In this document: positions 37,099 to 46,316 of the stretch, piece by piece
How positions within the stretch are numbered: position 1 is the first letter of the stretch
How the letters are laid out: each line of letters starts with the position of its first letter
DNA from: RPQJ01 sp963732415
GTDB lineage: Bacteria > Pseudomonadota > Gammaproteobacteria > Steroidobacterales > Steroidobacteraceae
Assembly: GCA_963732415.1 (NCBI GenBank)
Contig: CAVSZK010000005.1
Location: 251,079-315,078 of the forward strand
Direction of reading: 5' to 3'
Length of the DNA: 64,000 nucleotides
Made by a program: the position numbers and the translations under genes
Notes under the pieces: generated by a model
Told to the model about the DNA's origin: nothing
Databases searched by the model: none
Seen by the model: the letters and a program-made list of their open reading frames with translations, nothing else

Positions 37099-37632
37099 TT
37101 ACTTCTTCTTCGTTTCCTTGAGCTCGATGCGCTCACCGGAATAACGAACACCCTTGCCCTTGTACGGCTCCGGCGGACGATAGGCCCGCAGTTCGGCGGC
37201 AACCTGGCCGACGCGTTGCTTGTCCATGCCCCTGACGACGATCTCGGTCTGCGTCGGGGTCTCGATCGTGATGCCCTCAGGCGCCGCGTAGACCACCGGG
37301 TGCGAGAAGCCGAGCGTCAGGTTCAGGTTCTTGCCCTGCGCCGCGGCACGGTAGCCCACGCCGACCAGCTCGAGCTTGCGCTCGTAGCCCTGCGACACGC
37401 CCTGGACCGAATTCGCCAGGTTCGCACGCAGCGACCCCGCGTGCATCATCGCGTCGGGCACGGGCTCGGCAACCTCGATCCGCACTTCCTGGCCTTCCTG
37501 GACCAGGCGCAGGAAGCTGCGCAGCGACAGCGCGAGCGTGCCCTTGGCTCCCTTCACGGTGATGGTCTCGCCATCCACGGTGGCGGTCACTCCCTTCGGG
37601 AGGTTGACCGGATTTTTTGCGACTCGTGACAT
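37099..37632 (-). CDS. rplF: 50S ribosomal protein L6
   Basis: A 177-residue uL6, the E. coli length. Two repeated alpha/beta folds; the C-terminal signature PPEPYKGKGVRYSGERIELKETKKK is present. It binds near the sarcin-ricin loop. Start MSRVAKNPVNLPKGV at 37630-37632. Confidence 0.98.
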   Translation of the reverse strand: MSRVAKNPVNLPKGVTATVDGETITVKGAKGTLALSLRSFLRLVQEGQEVRIEVAEPVPDAMMHAGSLRANLANSVQGVSQGYERKLELVGVGYRAAAQGKNLNLTLGFSHPVVYAAPEGITIETPTQTEIVVRGMDKQRVGQVAAELRAYRPPEPYKGKGVRYSGERIELKETKKK

Positions 37633-37660
37633 TGTTTGAATCCTGCTGGTGGCAGCGCGC

Positions 37661-38056
37661 TCAGGACACGATGCAGAGGATTTCGCCGCCGTGGCCGTCG
37701 GCCCGCGCCTTGCGGTCCGTCATCACGCCGCGCGAGGTCGAGACGATCGCCACGCCCATGCCGCCGAGAATGCGGGGCAGCTCGTCCTTGCCCTTGTAGA
37801 CCCGGAGGCCGGGACGGCTGACGCGCTCGATGCGGTCGATGACCGGCCGACCCTGGTAGTACTTCAGGCGCACCGTCAGCGTGGACTTCCCGTCCTCTGA
37901 GGCGACTTCGAAGTCCTCGATGTAACCCTCTTCCTTCAGCACGCCTGCCAGCGCAACCTTGATGCGCGAGGCGGGCATGCCGACCGTCGGCTTGCCCGAG
38001 CTCTGGCCGTTGCGGATGCGGGTGAGGAAGTCCGCGATGGGATCCGTCATGCTCAT
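37661..38056 (-). CDS. rpsH: 30S ribosomal protein S8
   Basis: A 131-residue uS8, with DPIADFLTRIRNGQ at the N-terminus and GLRVYKGKDELPRILGGMGVAIVSTSRGVMTD at the C-terminus. In E. coli S8 represses spc-operon translation by binding the rplE leader. GGAG is 6 bases before the ATG at 38054-38056. Confidence 0.98.
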   Translation of the reverse strand: MSMTDPIADFLTRIRNGQSSGKPTVGMPASRIKVALAGVLKEEGYIEDFEVASEDGKSTLTVRLKYYQGRPVIDRIERVSRPGLRVYKGKDELPRILGGMGVAIVSTSRGVMTDRKARADGHGGEILCIVS

Positions 38057-38077
38057 GTCTTGCTCCGTTACGCGGCC

Positions 38078-38383
38078 TTACCAGCTGGCCTTGCGCAGGC
38101 CCGGGACGTCGCCGCGCATAGTCGCCTCGCGCAGCTTCTGGCGGCCGAGGCCGAACTTGCTATAGACGCCGCGTGAGCGGCCCGTGATCGCGCAGCGATT
38201 GCGCATCCGGGACGCCGAGCCGTCGCGCGGCAGGCTCTGCAGCTTGCGCATCGCGACGTCGCGCTCGTCGTCGGTGGACTTCGGGCTGCGGATCGTCTCC
38301 TTCAGCTGCGCGCGCTTCGCGGCGTGCTGCTTTACGAGTTTTGCGCGGCGCTTTTCGCGCTCGATCATGCTGGTCTTGGCCAT
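38078..38383 (-). CDS. rpsN: 30S ribosomal protein S14
   Basis: A 101-residue uS14 of the long, zinc-free (C-) type, with no CxxC pairs. It shows AKTSMIEREKRRAKLVKQ and the C-terminal GLGRQKLREATMRGDVPGLRKASW. Because L36 here keeps its zinc ligands, the two proteins differ in zinc dependence. Confidence 0.98.
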   Translation of the reverse strand: MAKTSMIEREKRRAKLVKQHAAKRAQLKETIRSPKSTDDERDVAMRKLQSLPRDGSASRMRNRCAITGRSRGVYSKFGLGRQKLREATMRGDVPGLRKASW

Positions 38384-38393
38384 TTACCGGTCC

Positions 38394-38933
38394 TTACTTG
38401 CGGAACGGGAAGCTGAAGGATTCGAGCAGCGCCCGCCCTTCACGGTCGTCCCGTGCCGTCGTGGTGATCGTGATGTCCATGCCCCGGATCGCGTCGATCT
38501 TGTCGTAGGGAATTTCCGGGAAGATGATCTGTTCCTTGACGCCGAAGCTGTAGTTGCCGCGGCCGTCGAACGAGCGCGCCGACACGCCGCGGAAGTCGCG
38601 GATGCGCGGCATCGCCACGTTGATCAGGCGATCGAGGAACTCGTACATCCGGGCGCCGCGCAGCGTCACCTTGGCGCCCACCGGGACGCCGGCGCGCAGC
38701 TTGAACGACGCGTTCGCCTTGCGCGACTTCGTCACCAGCGGCTTCTGGCCGGTGAGCGCAGTGAGGTCGTTGACCGCGCTGTCCATCGCCTTCTTGTCGG
38801 CGACGGCTTCGCCGACGCCCATGTTGACCGTGATGCGCGTGATTTTCGGCACGCTCATGACATTGGTCAGCCCGAGGCTCGTCATGAGCTCAGGGACCAC
38901 TTTTTCGCGGTAATACGTCTGCAGCCTCGCCAT
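38394..38933 (-). CDS. rplE: 50S ribosomal protein L5
   Basis: A 179-residue uL5, the E. coli length. NMGVGEAVADKKAMD, FLDRLINVAMPRIRDFRG and the C-terminal DDREGRALLESFSFPFRK are conserved. It binds 5S rRNA and touches P-site tRNA. The ATG at 38931-38933 is chosen; five further upstream residues in frame are not conserved. Confidence 0.98.
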   Translation of the reverse strand: MARLQTYYREKVVPELMTSLGLTNVMSVPKITRITVNMGVGEAVADKKAMDSAVNDLTALTGQKPLVTKSRKANASFKLRAGVPVGAKVTLRGARMYEFLDRLINVAMPRIRDFRGVSARSFDGRGNYSFGVKEQIIFPEIPYDKIDAIRGMDITITTTARDDREGRALLESFSFPFRK

Positions 38934-38952
38934 GCCTGCCACCCTCATCCGA

Positions 38953-39270
38953 TCAGGCGTCCACGACTTCGTCGTTGGACTTGAAGAAGCGCACGCGGCG
39001 ACCGTCGCCCAGCGTGCGGATACCCACGCGATCGCCCTGCTTCGCGACGGGGTTCCAGAGCATGACGTTCGAGAGGTGGAGGGAAGCCTCCTTCTCGACG
39101 ACGCCGCCCTGGGTCCCGCGCTGCGGGTTCGGCCGCGTGTGGCGCTTGACCATGTTCACGTTCTCGACGAGCACGCGGTCGTTCGCGAGCACCCGGATCA
39201 CGGTGCCGCGGCGGCCCTTGTCGCGGCCGGTGATCACGACCACCTCGTCGCCCTTGCGGATCTTGTTCAT
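38953..39270 (-). CDS. rplX: 50S ribosomal protein L24
   Basis: A 105-residue uL24 with the KOW motif KGDEVVVITGRDKGRRGTVI at the N-terminus and NMVKRHTRPNPQRGTQGG in the middle. It starts 50S assembly at the 5' end of 23S rRNA. Start at 39268-39270. Confidence 0.97.
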   Translation of the reverse strand: MNKIRKGDEVVVITGRDKGRRGTVIRVLANDRVLVENVNMVKRHTRPNPQRGTQGGVVEKEASLHLSNVMLWNPVAKQGDRVGIRTLGDGRRVRFFKSNDEVVDA

Positions 39271-39302
39271 TCCTCGTTCCTCGGTCTCTTCCGGCCCGGC
39301 GC

Positions 39303-39671
39303 TCAGAGCACTTCCGGCGCGAGCGAGATGATCTTCATGAACCGCGCCGTGCGCAGCTCCCTGGTGACCGGCCCGAAAATACGGGTGCCGATCGGCTCGA
39401 GCTTGTTGGTGAGCAGCACCGCGGCATTTCCGTCGAAGCGGATCAGCGAGCCGTCCGGGCGCCGCACGCCCTGCGCGGTGCGCACGACCACGGCGTCGTA
39501 GACCTCGCCCTTCTTCACCTTGCCGCGCGGGATGGCGTCCCTGACGCTCACCTTGATCACGTCGCCCACGGTCGCATAGCGGCGCTTGGAGCCGCCAAGC
39601 ACCTTGATGCACATCAGCCGCTTGGCGCCGCTGTTGTCCGCGGCCTGCAGGATCGTTTGCATCTGGATCAT
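39303..39671 (-). CDS. rplN: 50S ribosomal protein L14
   Basis: A 122-residue uL14 with IQMQTILQAADNSGAKRLMC at the N-terminus and ELRTARFMKIISLAPEVL at the C-terminus. It is the docking site of RsfS, whose extended version is encoded at 9.7-10.2 kb. First gene of the classical spc group. Confidence 0.98.
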   Translation of the reverse strand: MIQMQTILQAADNSGAKRLMCIKVLGGSKRRYATVGDVIKVSVRDAIPRGKVKKGEVYDAVVVRTAQGVRRPDGSLIRFDGNAAVLLTNKLEPIGTRIFGPVTRELRTARFMKIISLAPEVL

Positions 39672-39696
39672 GGTCTGGTCTCCTTCGTCGCCCGGC

Positions 39697-39984
39697 TCAG
39701 ACCTGGGTCGCGCGCTTGACGACGCGCACCAGTCGCCAGGCCTTGCGGCTGGAGAGGCGGCGGCACTCGGCGATGTCGACCAGGTCGCCCTCGCGGCACT
39801 CGTCGTTCTCGTCGTGCGCCAGCAGCTTGGTGGTGCGGCGCACGTACTTGCCATAGCGGTCGTGCTTCACCAGCCGCTCGACGGCGACGGTGATCGTCTT
39901 CTGCATCTTGCTGCTCACGACGCGGCCCGTGAGGGTGCGCTTGGCGCCCTCGGCTCCCGTCTCCACGACGGCCTGCTCGCTCAT
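39697..39984 (-). CDS. rpsQ: 30S ribosomal protein S17
   Basis: A 95-residue uS17 with the OB-fold core LTGRVVSSKMQKTITVAVERLVKH. The ATG at 39982-39984 overlaps the rpmC stop; a GTG one codon earlier is less likely. Slightly long N-terminus (about 14 residues before the core). Confidence 0.97.
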   Translation of the reverse strand: MSEQAVVETGAEGAKRTLTGRVVSSKMQKTITVAVERLVKHDRYGKYVRRTTKLLAHDENDECREGDLVDIAECRRLSSRKAWRLVRVVKRATQV

Positions 39985-40196
39985 CACTTGGCACTCCCGT
40001 TGGCTGCCGCGCGGGCCTGCTCGCCCATCACGGTCTTCACGCGCGCGATGTTGCGGCGCACCTTGCCGGCCTGGTCGGACTTCGCAGCCTGGCCCGTGGC
40101 CTGCGCCATGCGCAGGTTGAACTGTTCCCTGCGCAGCTTCAGGAGTTCTTCCTGGAGTTCGCCGGCACTCTTCTGCCTGAGATCCTTCGACTTCAT
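39984..40196 (-). CDS. rpmC: 50S ribosomal protein L29
   Basis: A 70-residue uL29, two helices with KSKDLRQKSAGELQEELLKL and the LRREQFNLRMAQATGQ signature. It lies at the peptide tunnel exit. Both ends overlap the neighbours (ATG with the rplP stop, stop with the rpsQ ATG), so translation is coupled. Confidence 0.97.
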   Translation of the reverse strand: MKSKDLRQKSAGELQEELLKLRREQFNLRMAQATGQAAKSDQAGKVRRNIARVKTVMGEQARAAANGSAK

Positions 40197-40609
40197 CAGC
40201 GCACCTGTCGCTTGACGAACAACGTGTCGACCGACAGCTTGCTGGCCGCCAGGCGGAACGCCTCGCGCGCGATGCTCTCGGTGACGCCTTCCATCTCGAA
40301 GAGCACCTTGCCGGGCTGCACGCGCGCGACGTAGTACTCGACGTTGCCCTTGCCCGAGCCCATGCGGACTTCGAGCGGCTTCTTCGTGATCGGCACGTCC
40401 GGGAACACGCGGATCCACACCTGCCCGCCGCGCTTCACGTAGCGGGTCATGGCGCGACGCGCCGCCTCGATCTCGCGCGCCGTCATGCGGGCGCGGCTCG
40501 TGGCCTTGAGTCCGAACTCACCGAAGGCGACGGAGGAGCCGCGCTGCGCGAGCCCGCCGTTCTTGCCCTTGTGCTGCTTGCGATACTTGGTTCGCTTGGG
40601 TTGCATCAT
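40196..40609 (-). CDS. rplP: 50S ribosomal protein L16
   Basis: A 137-residue uL16 starting MMQPKRTKYRKQHKGKNGG, with GQVWIRVFPDVPITKKPLEVRMGSGKG. It organises the A-site region of the 50S. Its TGA overlaps the rpmC ATG. Confidence 0.98.
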   Translation of the reverse strand: MMQPKRTKYRKQHKGKNGGLAQRGSSVAFGEFGLKATSRARMTAREIEAARRAMTRYVKRGGQVWIRVFPDVPITKKPLEVRMGSGKGNVEYYVARVQPGKVLFEMEGVTESIAREAFRLAASKLSVDTLFVKRQVR

Positions 40610-40644
40610 GGCGATTTATTCCAGCTTGCGCGGAGGCGCGGGCC

Positions 40645-41340
40645 TCAGGCCGGCTGCTCCTGGGCGGGCGCGGCGACTTCGGGCGCGACGACCGGCGTCG
40701 GCTGCTCGAAAACCTCGCCCTTGAAGATCCACACCTTGACGCCGATCACGCCATAGGTGGTCTGGGCCTCGGCGAATCCGTAGTCGATGTCCGCGCGGAA
40801 CGTGTGCAGCGGCACGCGGCCCTCGCGCGACGACTCGGTGCGCGCGATTTCCGAGCCGTTCAAGCGGCCGGAGACCCGCACCTTCACGCCCAGCGCGCCG
40901 CTGCGCATGGTGTTCATCACCGCGCGCTTCATGGCGCGGCGGAACATGACGCGGCGCTCGATCTGCTGCGCGATGCCTTCGGCCACCAGCTGGGCGTCGA
41001 CCTCGGGCTTGCGGATCTCGGCGATGTTGATCCGCACGTCACCGACGGCCATGCCCATCATCTTCGCCACTTCCATGCGCAGCCGCTCGATGTCCTCGCC
41101 CTTCTTGCCGATCACCACGCCGGGACGGGCGGTGTTGATCGTGATGTTCGCCTTGCGGGCGGCACGCTCGATGTGGATGCCGCTGACCGAGGCTTCGGCC
41201 AGCTTCTTCTTCAGGAACTGGCGAACCTGCCAGTCCTGCAGGAGGTAGGACGGGAACGTCCGCGAGTTCGCATACCACCTCGACGTCCAGTCGCGGGTGA
41301 TGCCGAGGCGAATGCCGATCGGATTGACCTTCTGACCCAT
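40645..41340 (-). CDS. rpsC: 30S ribosomal protein S3
   Basis: A 231-residue uS3. The KH domain (GVVIGKKGEDIERLRMEVAKM) and the C-terminal domain with DIDYGFAEAQTTYGVIGVKVWI are complete; a short Ala/Pro/Glu tail follows. It lines the mRNA entry channel. Start at 41338-41340 (MGQKVNPIGIRLGI). Confidence 0.98.
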   Translation of the reverse strand: MGQKVNPIGIRLGITRDWTSRWYANSRTFPSYLLQDWQVRQFLKKKLAEASVSGIHIERAARKANITINTARPGVVIGKKGEDIERLRMEVAKMMGMAVGDVRINIAEIRKPEVDAQLVAEGIAQQIERRVMFRRAMKRAVMNTMRSGALGVKVRVSGRLNGSEIARTESSREGRVPLHTFRADIDYGFAEAQTTYGVIGVKVWIFKGEVFEQPTPVVAPEVAAPAQEQPA

Positions 41341-41354
41341 GGAGCCTGCTCTCC

Positions 41355-41696
41355 TCAGTCCTTGCGGCCGTCGCCGACGAGGATCGTGATGTGGCTGTTA
41401 CGCTTGACGATGCGGTCGCCGCGACCCTTGGCACGGGCGTGGAACCGCTTGAAGCTCGGCGCCTCGCCGATGTCGATCGAGGCGACCTTGAGCGTGTCGA
41501 TGTCCGCGTTGTGGTTGTTCTCGGCGTTGGCGATCGCCGACTCGAGCACCTTCAACACGATGGCGGCGCCCTTCTTCGGCGTGAAGCGCAGCGTGGCGAG
41601 CGCCTGGCCCACCGGCTGGCCACGCACCAGGTCCGCCACCAGGCGGCACTTCTGCGGCGAGATCCGCGCGTACTTGAGTTTTGCTGCGACCTGCAT
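41355..41696 (-). CDS. rplV: 50S ribosomal protein L22
   Basis: A 113-residue uL22 with the beta-hairpin loop (IGEAPSFKRFHARAKGRGDRI) that lines the exit tunnel near the macrolide site. No deletion is seen there, so it looks wild type. Confidence 0.98.
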   Translation of the reverse strand: MQVAAKLKYARISPQKCRLVADLVRGQPVGQALATLRFTPKKGAAIVLKVLESAIANAENNHNADIDTLKVASIDIGEAPSFKRFHARAKGRGDRIVKRNSHITILVGDGRKD

Positions 41697-41699
41697 GGC

Positions 41700-41978
41700 T
41701 TACTCCGACGAGGCCTTACGGTTGCCCGAATGGCCCCGGAAGGTGCGGGTCGGCGCGAACTCGCCGAGCTTGTGCCCGACCATGTTCTCCGAGACCAGCA
41801 CCGGGATGTGCTGCTTGCCGTTGTGGATGGCGAGCGTCAGGCCGACCATGTCCGGCAGGATCATCGACCTGCGGGACCAGGTCTTGATCGGCCGGCGATC
41901 GTTCTTCTCCGCGGCAACCTGCACCTTCTTCGCGAGGTGCAGGTCGACGAACGGGCCTTTCTTTACTGAACGGGGCAC
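41700..41978 (-). CDS. rpsS: 30S ribosomal protein S19
   Basis: A 92-residue uS19, PRSVKKGPFVDLHLAKKV at the start and GEFAPTRTFRGHSG near the end. The start codon is a GTG at 41976-41978. It binds with S13 in the 30S head. Confidence 0.97.
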   Translation of the reverse strand: MPRSVKKGPFVDLHLAKKVQVAAEKNDRRPIKTWSRRSMILPDMVGLTLAIHNGKQHIPVLVSENMVGHKLGEFAPTRTFRGHSGNRKASSE

Positions 41979-41997
41979 TGCGTGATCCTCTTCAGGC

Positions 41998-42821
41998 TCA
42001 GTTGCGGCGCCGGATGATCAATCCGGAGGTGCGCTTGTTGGTGCGGGTCTTCTTGCCCTTGGTCTTCCAGCCCCACGGCGACACCGGGTGCGGGTTGCCC
42101 TGGCCGGACTTGCCCTCGCCACCGCCGTGCGGGTGGTCGACCGGGTTCATCACGACGCCGCGGACCGTCGGACGGATGCCGCGCCAGCGCTTGGCGCCCG
42201 CCTTTCCGTAGACGATCAGGTTGTTTTCCTCGTTGCCCACCTCGCCGATCGTGGCGCGGCAGTCGACGTGCACCTTGCGCATCTCGGTCGAGCGCAGGCG
42301 GATGCGTCGCGTACAGGCCTTCGCGCGCCACGAGCTGCACCGAGGTGCCGGCGCTGCGCGCAATCTGGCCGCCGCGGCCCGGCTTCAGCTCCACGTTGTG
42401 GATCTGCGTGCCGAGCGGGATGTTGCGCAGCGCGAGCGCATTGCCCGGCTTGATCGCCGAGTCCGCGCCCGAGGTGATCGCGTCGCCGGCCGTCACGCCC
42501 TTCGGGGCGAGGATGTAGCGGCGCTCGCCGTCGGCGTACAGCACCAGCGCGAGGTACGCGCTGCGGTTCGGGTCGTATTCCAGGCGCTCGACACGACCCG
42601 GGACCCCGTCCTTGTTGCGCACGAAATCGACGACACGGTAGCGCTGCGTGGCCGCCGCCCTTGTGGCGGGTCGTCAGGCGCCCCTGGTTGTTGCGCGCGC
42701 CAGTCCGCTTCTGGCTCGAGGTGAGCGCGTGCACCGGCTCGCCCTTGTGCAGGTGCGAGCGGTCCGCCTTCACTACGAAGCGGCGGCCTGGCGACGTCGG
42801 CTTGGTCTTGATGAGAGCCAT
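41998..42821 (-). CDS. rplB: 50S ribosomal protein L2, frameshifted twice in this sequence
   Basis: uL2, essential for peptidyl transferase assembly. Three reading frames must be joined: MALIKTKPTSPGRRF to HKGGGH (from 42821), then RYRVVDFVRNKDGVPG to ATH, then RLRSTEMRKVHVDCRA to RRRN. The joins are near 42647 (two bases missing, KGGGHKQRY expected) and near 42304 (one base extra). Repairing both gives 274 residues against 273 in E. coli. The catalytic-region motif MNPVDHPHGGGEG is intact. I read the breaks as sequence errors. Confidence 0.93.
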
Positions 42822-42849
42822 CTTGGTATCCGTCAGCTTGCCTGCGGCG

Positions 42850-43152
42850 TCACTTTTCGACGCCGGCGAAATCGATGCTCTGGCCTTCGGCGAGGCTCAC
42901 GTAGGCCTTCTTGAAGTCCGAGCGCCGGCCGGGGCGACCGCCGAAGCGCTTCACCTTGCCCGCGACGTTCACGACACGCACCGCATCGACCTTGACCTCG
43001 AACATCAGTTCGACGGCCGCCTTGATCTCCGGCTTGGTCGAGTCGCGGCGCACGCGAAACACGATCTGGTTGGCCTTCTCGGCCACCGTCGCGCTCTTTT
43101 CCGAGACGTGCGGCGCAAGCAGCACGCCCATCAGTCGTTCCTTGCTGCTCAT
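42850..43152 (-). CDS. rplW: 50S ribosomal protein L23
   Basis: A 100-residue uL23 (LLAPHVSEKSATVAEKANQIVFRV). It is the tunnel-exit docking site for trigger factor and SRP. Its ATG overlaps the rplD stop at 43149-43152. Confidence 0.98.
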   Translation of the reverse strand: MSSKERLMGVLLAPHVSEKSATVAEKANQIVFRVRRDSTKPEIKAAVELMFEVKVDAVRVVNVAGKVKRFGGRPGRRSDFKKAYVSLAEGQSIDFAGVEK

Positions 43153-43770
43153 GCCAGCTTCTCCTCGAGCATGCGGACGGCGCCGACCGTCGCGAGCACG
43201 CGCTCATGGCTGAGCAGGCTCCGCGGGTCCAGCGCCGACACCGGCATCACCGACACGCCCATCAGGTTGCGGGCGGCGAGGTCCAGCTTCTCGTCGTAGG
43301 CCTCGACCAGGATCAGCACGTTCGACAGGCCGAAGCTCCTTGAGCTTCGCCGCGAGCAGCCGCGTCTTCGGCGCCTCGAGCGCCAGCGACTCTACGACCA
43401 TCAGGCAGTCACGACGGACGAGCTCGGAGAGCATCGCGCGCATCGCGCCCTGGTACATCTTGCGGTTGACCTTCTGCGAGTAGTCGCGCGGGCGCGCGGC
43501 GAACGCGCGGCCACCGCCGACCCAGATCGGGCTGCGGATGCTGCCCGCACGGGCCCGGCCGCCGCCCTTCTGCTTCCAGGGCTTCTTGCCGCCGCCGCGG
43601 ACTTCCGCGCGGCTCTTCTGCCGCTTGGTGCCGGCGCGACCGGCCGCCATGTAGGCCGTGACGATCTGGTGGACCAGGGCTTCGTTGAACTCGCGGCCGA
43701 AGGCCTTCTCGGACACTTCGAGGGACTGCGCCCCGGCGCCGCCGCTGACGATCTTGAGCTGCGTGGCCAT
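43149..43770 (-). CDS. rplD: 50S ribosomal protein L4, frameshifted once in this sequence
   Basis: uL4. The first ~145 residues run from MATQLKIVSGGAGAQ to LLAAKLKEL; one extra base near 43332 then shifts the frame, and the rest (GLSNVLILVEAYDEKLDLAARNL to MLEEKLA) continues in the next frame to a TGA at 43149. Corrected length is 206 residues (E. coli 201). L4 is also the autoregulator of S10 operons, and a matching leader is seen before rplC. The break is most likely a sequence error. Confidence 0.93.
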
Positions 43771-43773
43771 GGC

Positions 43774-44451
43774 TTACTTCCTCGGGGCCAGGGTCTTGCG
43801 GGCCGCCTGGCGCCCAGCCTTGAACGACGGGCGCACGATCAACTGGCCACCCGGGGCTCCCGGGACGGCGCCGCGCACCAGCAGCAGGTTGCGCTCGGCA
43901 TCGACCTCGACGATCCGCAGGTTCTCGATGGTCCGGCGCTGGTTGCCCATGTGGCCGGACATGCGCTTGCCCGGGAACACGCGGCCGGGCGTCTGGCGCT
44001 GGCCGATCGAACCGGGCGCGCGGTGGAACACCGAGGCGCCGTGGGAGGCCGGGCCGCCCGCGAAATTGTGCCGCTTGATCGTGCCGGCGAAGCCCTTGCC
44101 GATCGTGGTGCCGGCGACGTCGACCATCTGTCCGGCCGTGAACATGTCGACCTTGAGCTCGGCGCCGGGCGCGAGGTCCGCACCCTCGCCGTCGGCGAGG
44201 CGGAACTCCACCAGCGACTGGCCCGGGGAGACCTTGGCCTTGGCGTAGTGCCCGGTAAGCGGGCGACCGAGGCGCGACGGCTTGCGATCGCCGTATGCGA
44301 CCTGGATCGCGCGGTAACCGTCGGTTTCGACACCCTTGACCTGGGTGACGCGATTCGGCAGGGCCTCGATCACCGTGACCGGGATCGATTCGCCCGCGTC
44401 CGTGAAGACGCGCGTCATGCCGGCCTTGCGGCCAATCAGACCGATCGTCAT
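43774..44451 (-). CDS. rplC: 50S ribosomal protein L3
   Basis: A 225-residue uL3 with MTIGLIGRKAGMTRVF at the start and the SHGASVFHRAPGSIGQRQTPGRVFPGKRMSGHMG loop near the peptidyl transferase centre. The ATG at 44449-44451 follows AGGAAGAA. It is preceded by 218 bases that carry their own promoter and attenuator-like leader, which is unusual for this position. Confidence 0.97.
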   Translation of the reverse strand: MTIGLIGRKAGMTRVFTDAGESIPVTVIEALPNRVTQVKGVETDGYRAIQVAYGDRKPSRLGRPLTGHYAKAKVSPGQSLVEFRLADGEGADLAPGAELKVDMFTAGQMVDVAGTTIGKGFAGTIKRHNFAGGPASHGASVFHRAPGSIGQRQTPGRVFPGKRMSGHMGNQRRTIENLRIVEVDAERNLLLVRGAVPGAPGGQLIVRPSFKAGRQAARKTLAPRK

Positions 44452-44635
44452 CGATTCTTCCTCATACACAGTCCCGACTGCGATTGGCCGGGACTCGAAA
44501 AAACTCACCCGCCCGTCCTCGGGGACGGAAACGCGGGCAGGTACTCGTCAAGGGGCTGAGAGGTGCGGCCACCGGGTTTCGGGGTCGCGCCGCTCGAGCG
44601 GTACCGGCAAAACCGGCCAGGCCTCGGCGAGAGAG
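44452..44635 (-). promoter_or_regulatory. S10-leader-like 5' region of rplC with attenuator
   Basis: A leader of about 184 bases between rpsJ and rplC. It contains a strong hairpin at 44508-44537 (CCGTCC/GGACGG inner stem, CCCGC/GCGGG outer stem with a 4-base bulge) followed four bases later by six Ts (44498-44503), and a second hairpin AGTCCCG/CGGGACT (about 44469-44494) just before the ribosome binding site. Hairpin plus U-tract resembles the L4-controlled attenuator of E. coli, which lies before rpsJ rather than after it. Confidence 0.6.
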
Positions 44636-44641
44636 CCGCCA

Positions 44642-44669
44642 ATTATATCGGCGGCAGCGAATCTTGCAA
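44642..44669 (-). promoter_or_regulatory. strong sigma70 promoter before rplC
   Basis: TTGCAA (44664-44669) and a consensus TATAAT (44642-44647) are 16 bases apart on the minus strand. The -35 box touches the rpsJ stop codon. Confidence 0.75.
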
Positions 44670-44981
44670 CTAGTTCAGCTTGATCTGCACGTCCACGCCG
44701 GCCGGCAGCTCGAGCTTCATCAGCGCGTCCACGGTCTTGTCCGTGGGATTGAGGATATCCATCAGGCGCTTGTGGGTACGCAGCTCGTACTGGTCGCGCG
44801 CGTCCTTGTCGACGTGCGGGGACACCAGCAGCGTAAAACGCTCCATCTTGACCGGCAGCGGCACCGGCCCGCGCACCGTCGCACCCGTGCGCTTGGCGGT
44901 CTCGACGATCTCACGGGCCGAGTTGTCGATCAGCCGGTGGTCGAAGGCCTTGAGGCGGATGCGGATGTTCTGGCGAGACAT
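44670..44981 (-). CDS. rpsJ: 30S ribosomal protein S10 (NusE)
   Basis: A 103-residue uS10, the E. coli length (RIRLKAFDHRLIDNSAREIVETAKRTGATVRGPVPLP). Besides its 30S role it is NusE, a partner of NusG and NusB in antitermination. It follows tuf by about 100 bases and is separated from rplC by a promoter and leader, so here it may be expressed more with the str group than with the S10 group. Confidence 0.98.
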   Translation of the reverse strand: MSRQNIRIRLKAFDHRLIDNSAREIVETAKRTGATVRGPVPLPVKMERFTLLVSPHVDKDARDQYELRTHKRLMDILNPTDKTVDALMKLELPAGVDVQIKLN

Positions 44982-45085
44982 TTTCAGGTACCTGTTGGAA
45001 AGCGTATGAGCGGACGGCGACCAGCGGCTGGCGGGGAATGCGCATCGCACGGCGATGGCGCGCCCCGCGAACCGCTGCGCGCAGT

Positions 45086-46276
<1,191 letters not shown>

Positions 46277-46296
46277 GACCCTTACCTCTGAAACAT

Positions 46297-46316
46297 TGAC
46301 TGGTGACCAGTGATCA
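46297..46316. repeat. CTGGTGACCAGT intergenic repeat, copy 1
   Basis: The palindromic 12-mer CTGGTGACCAGT (46300-46311) lies in the fusA-tuf gap, directly after the fusA stop. The same 12-mer occurs in the rpsL-rpsG gap. Confidence 0.6.
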
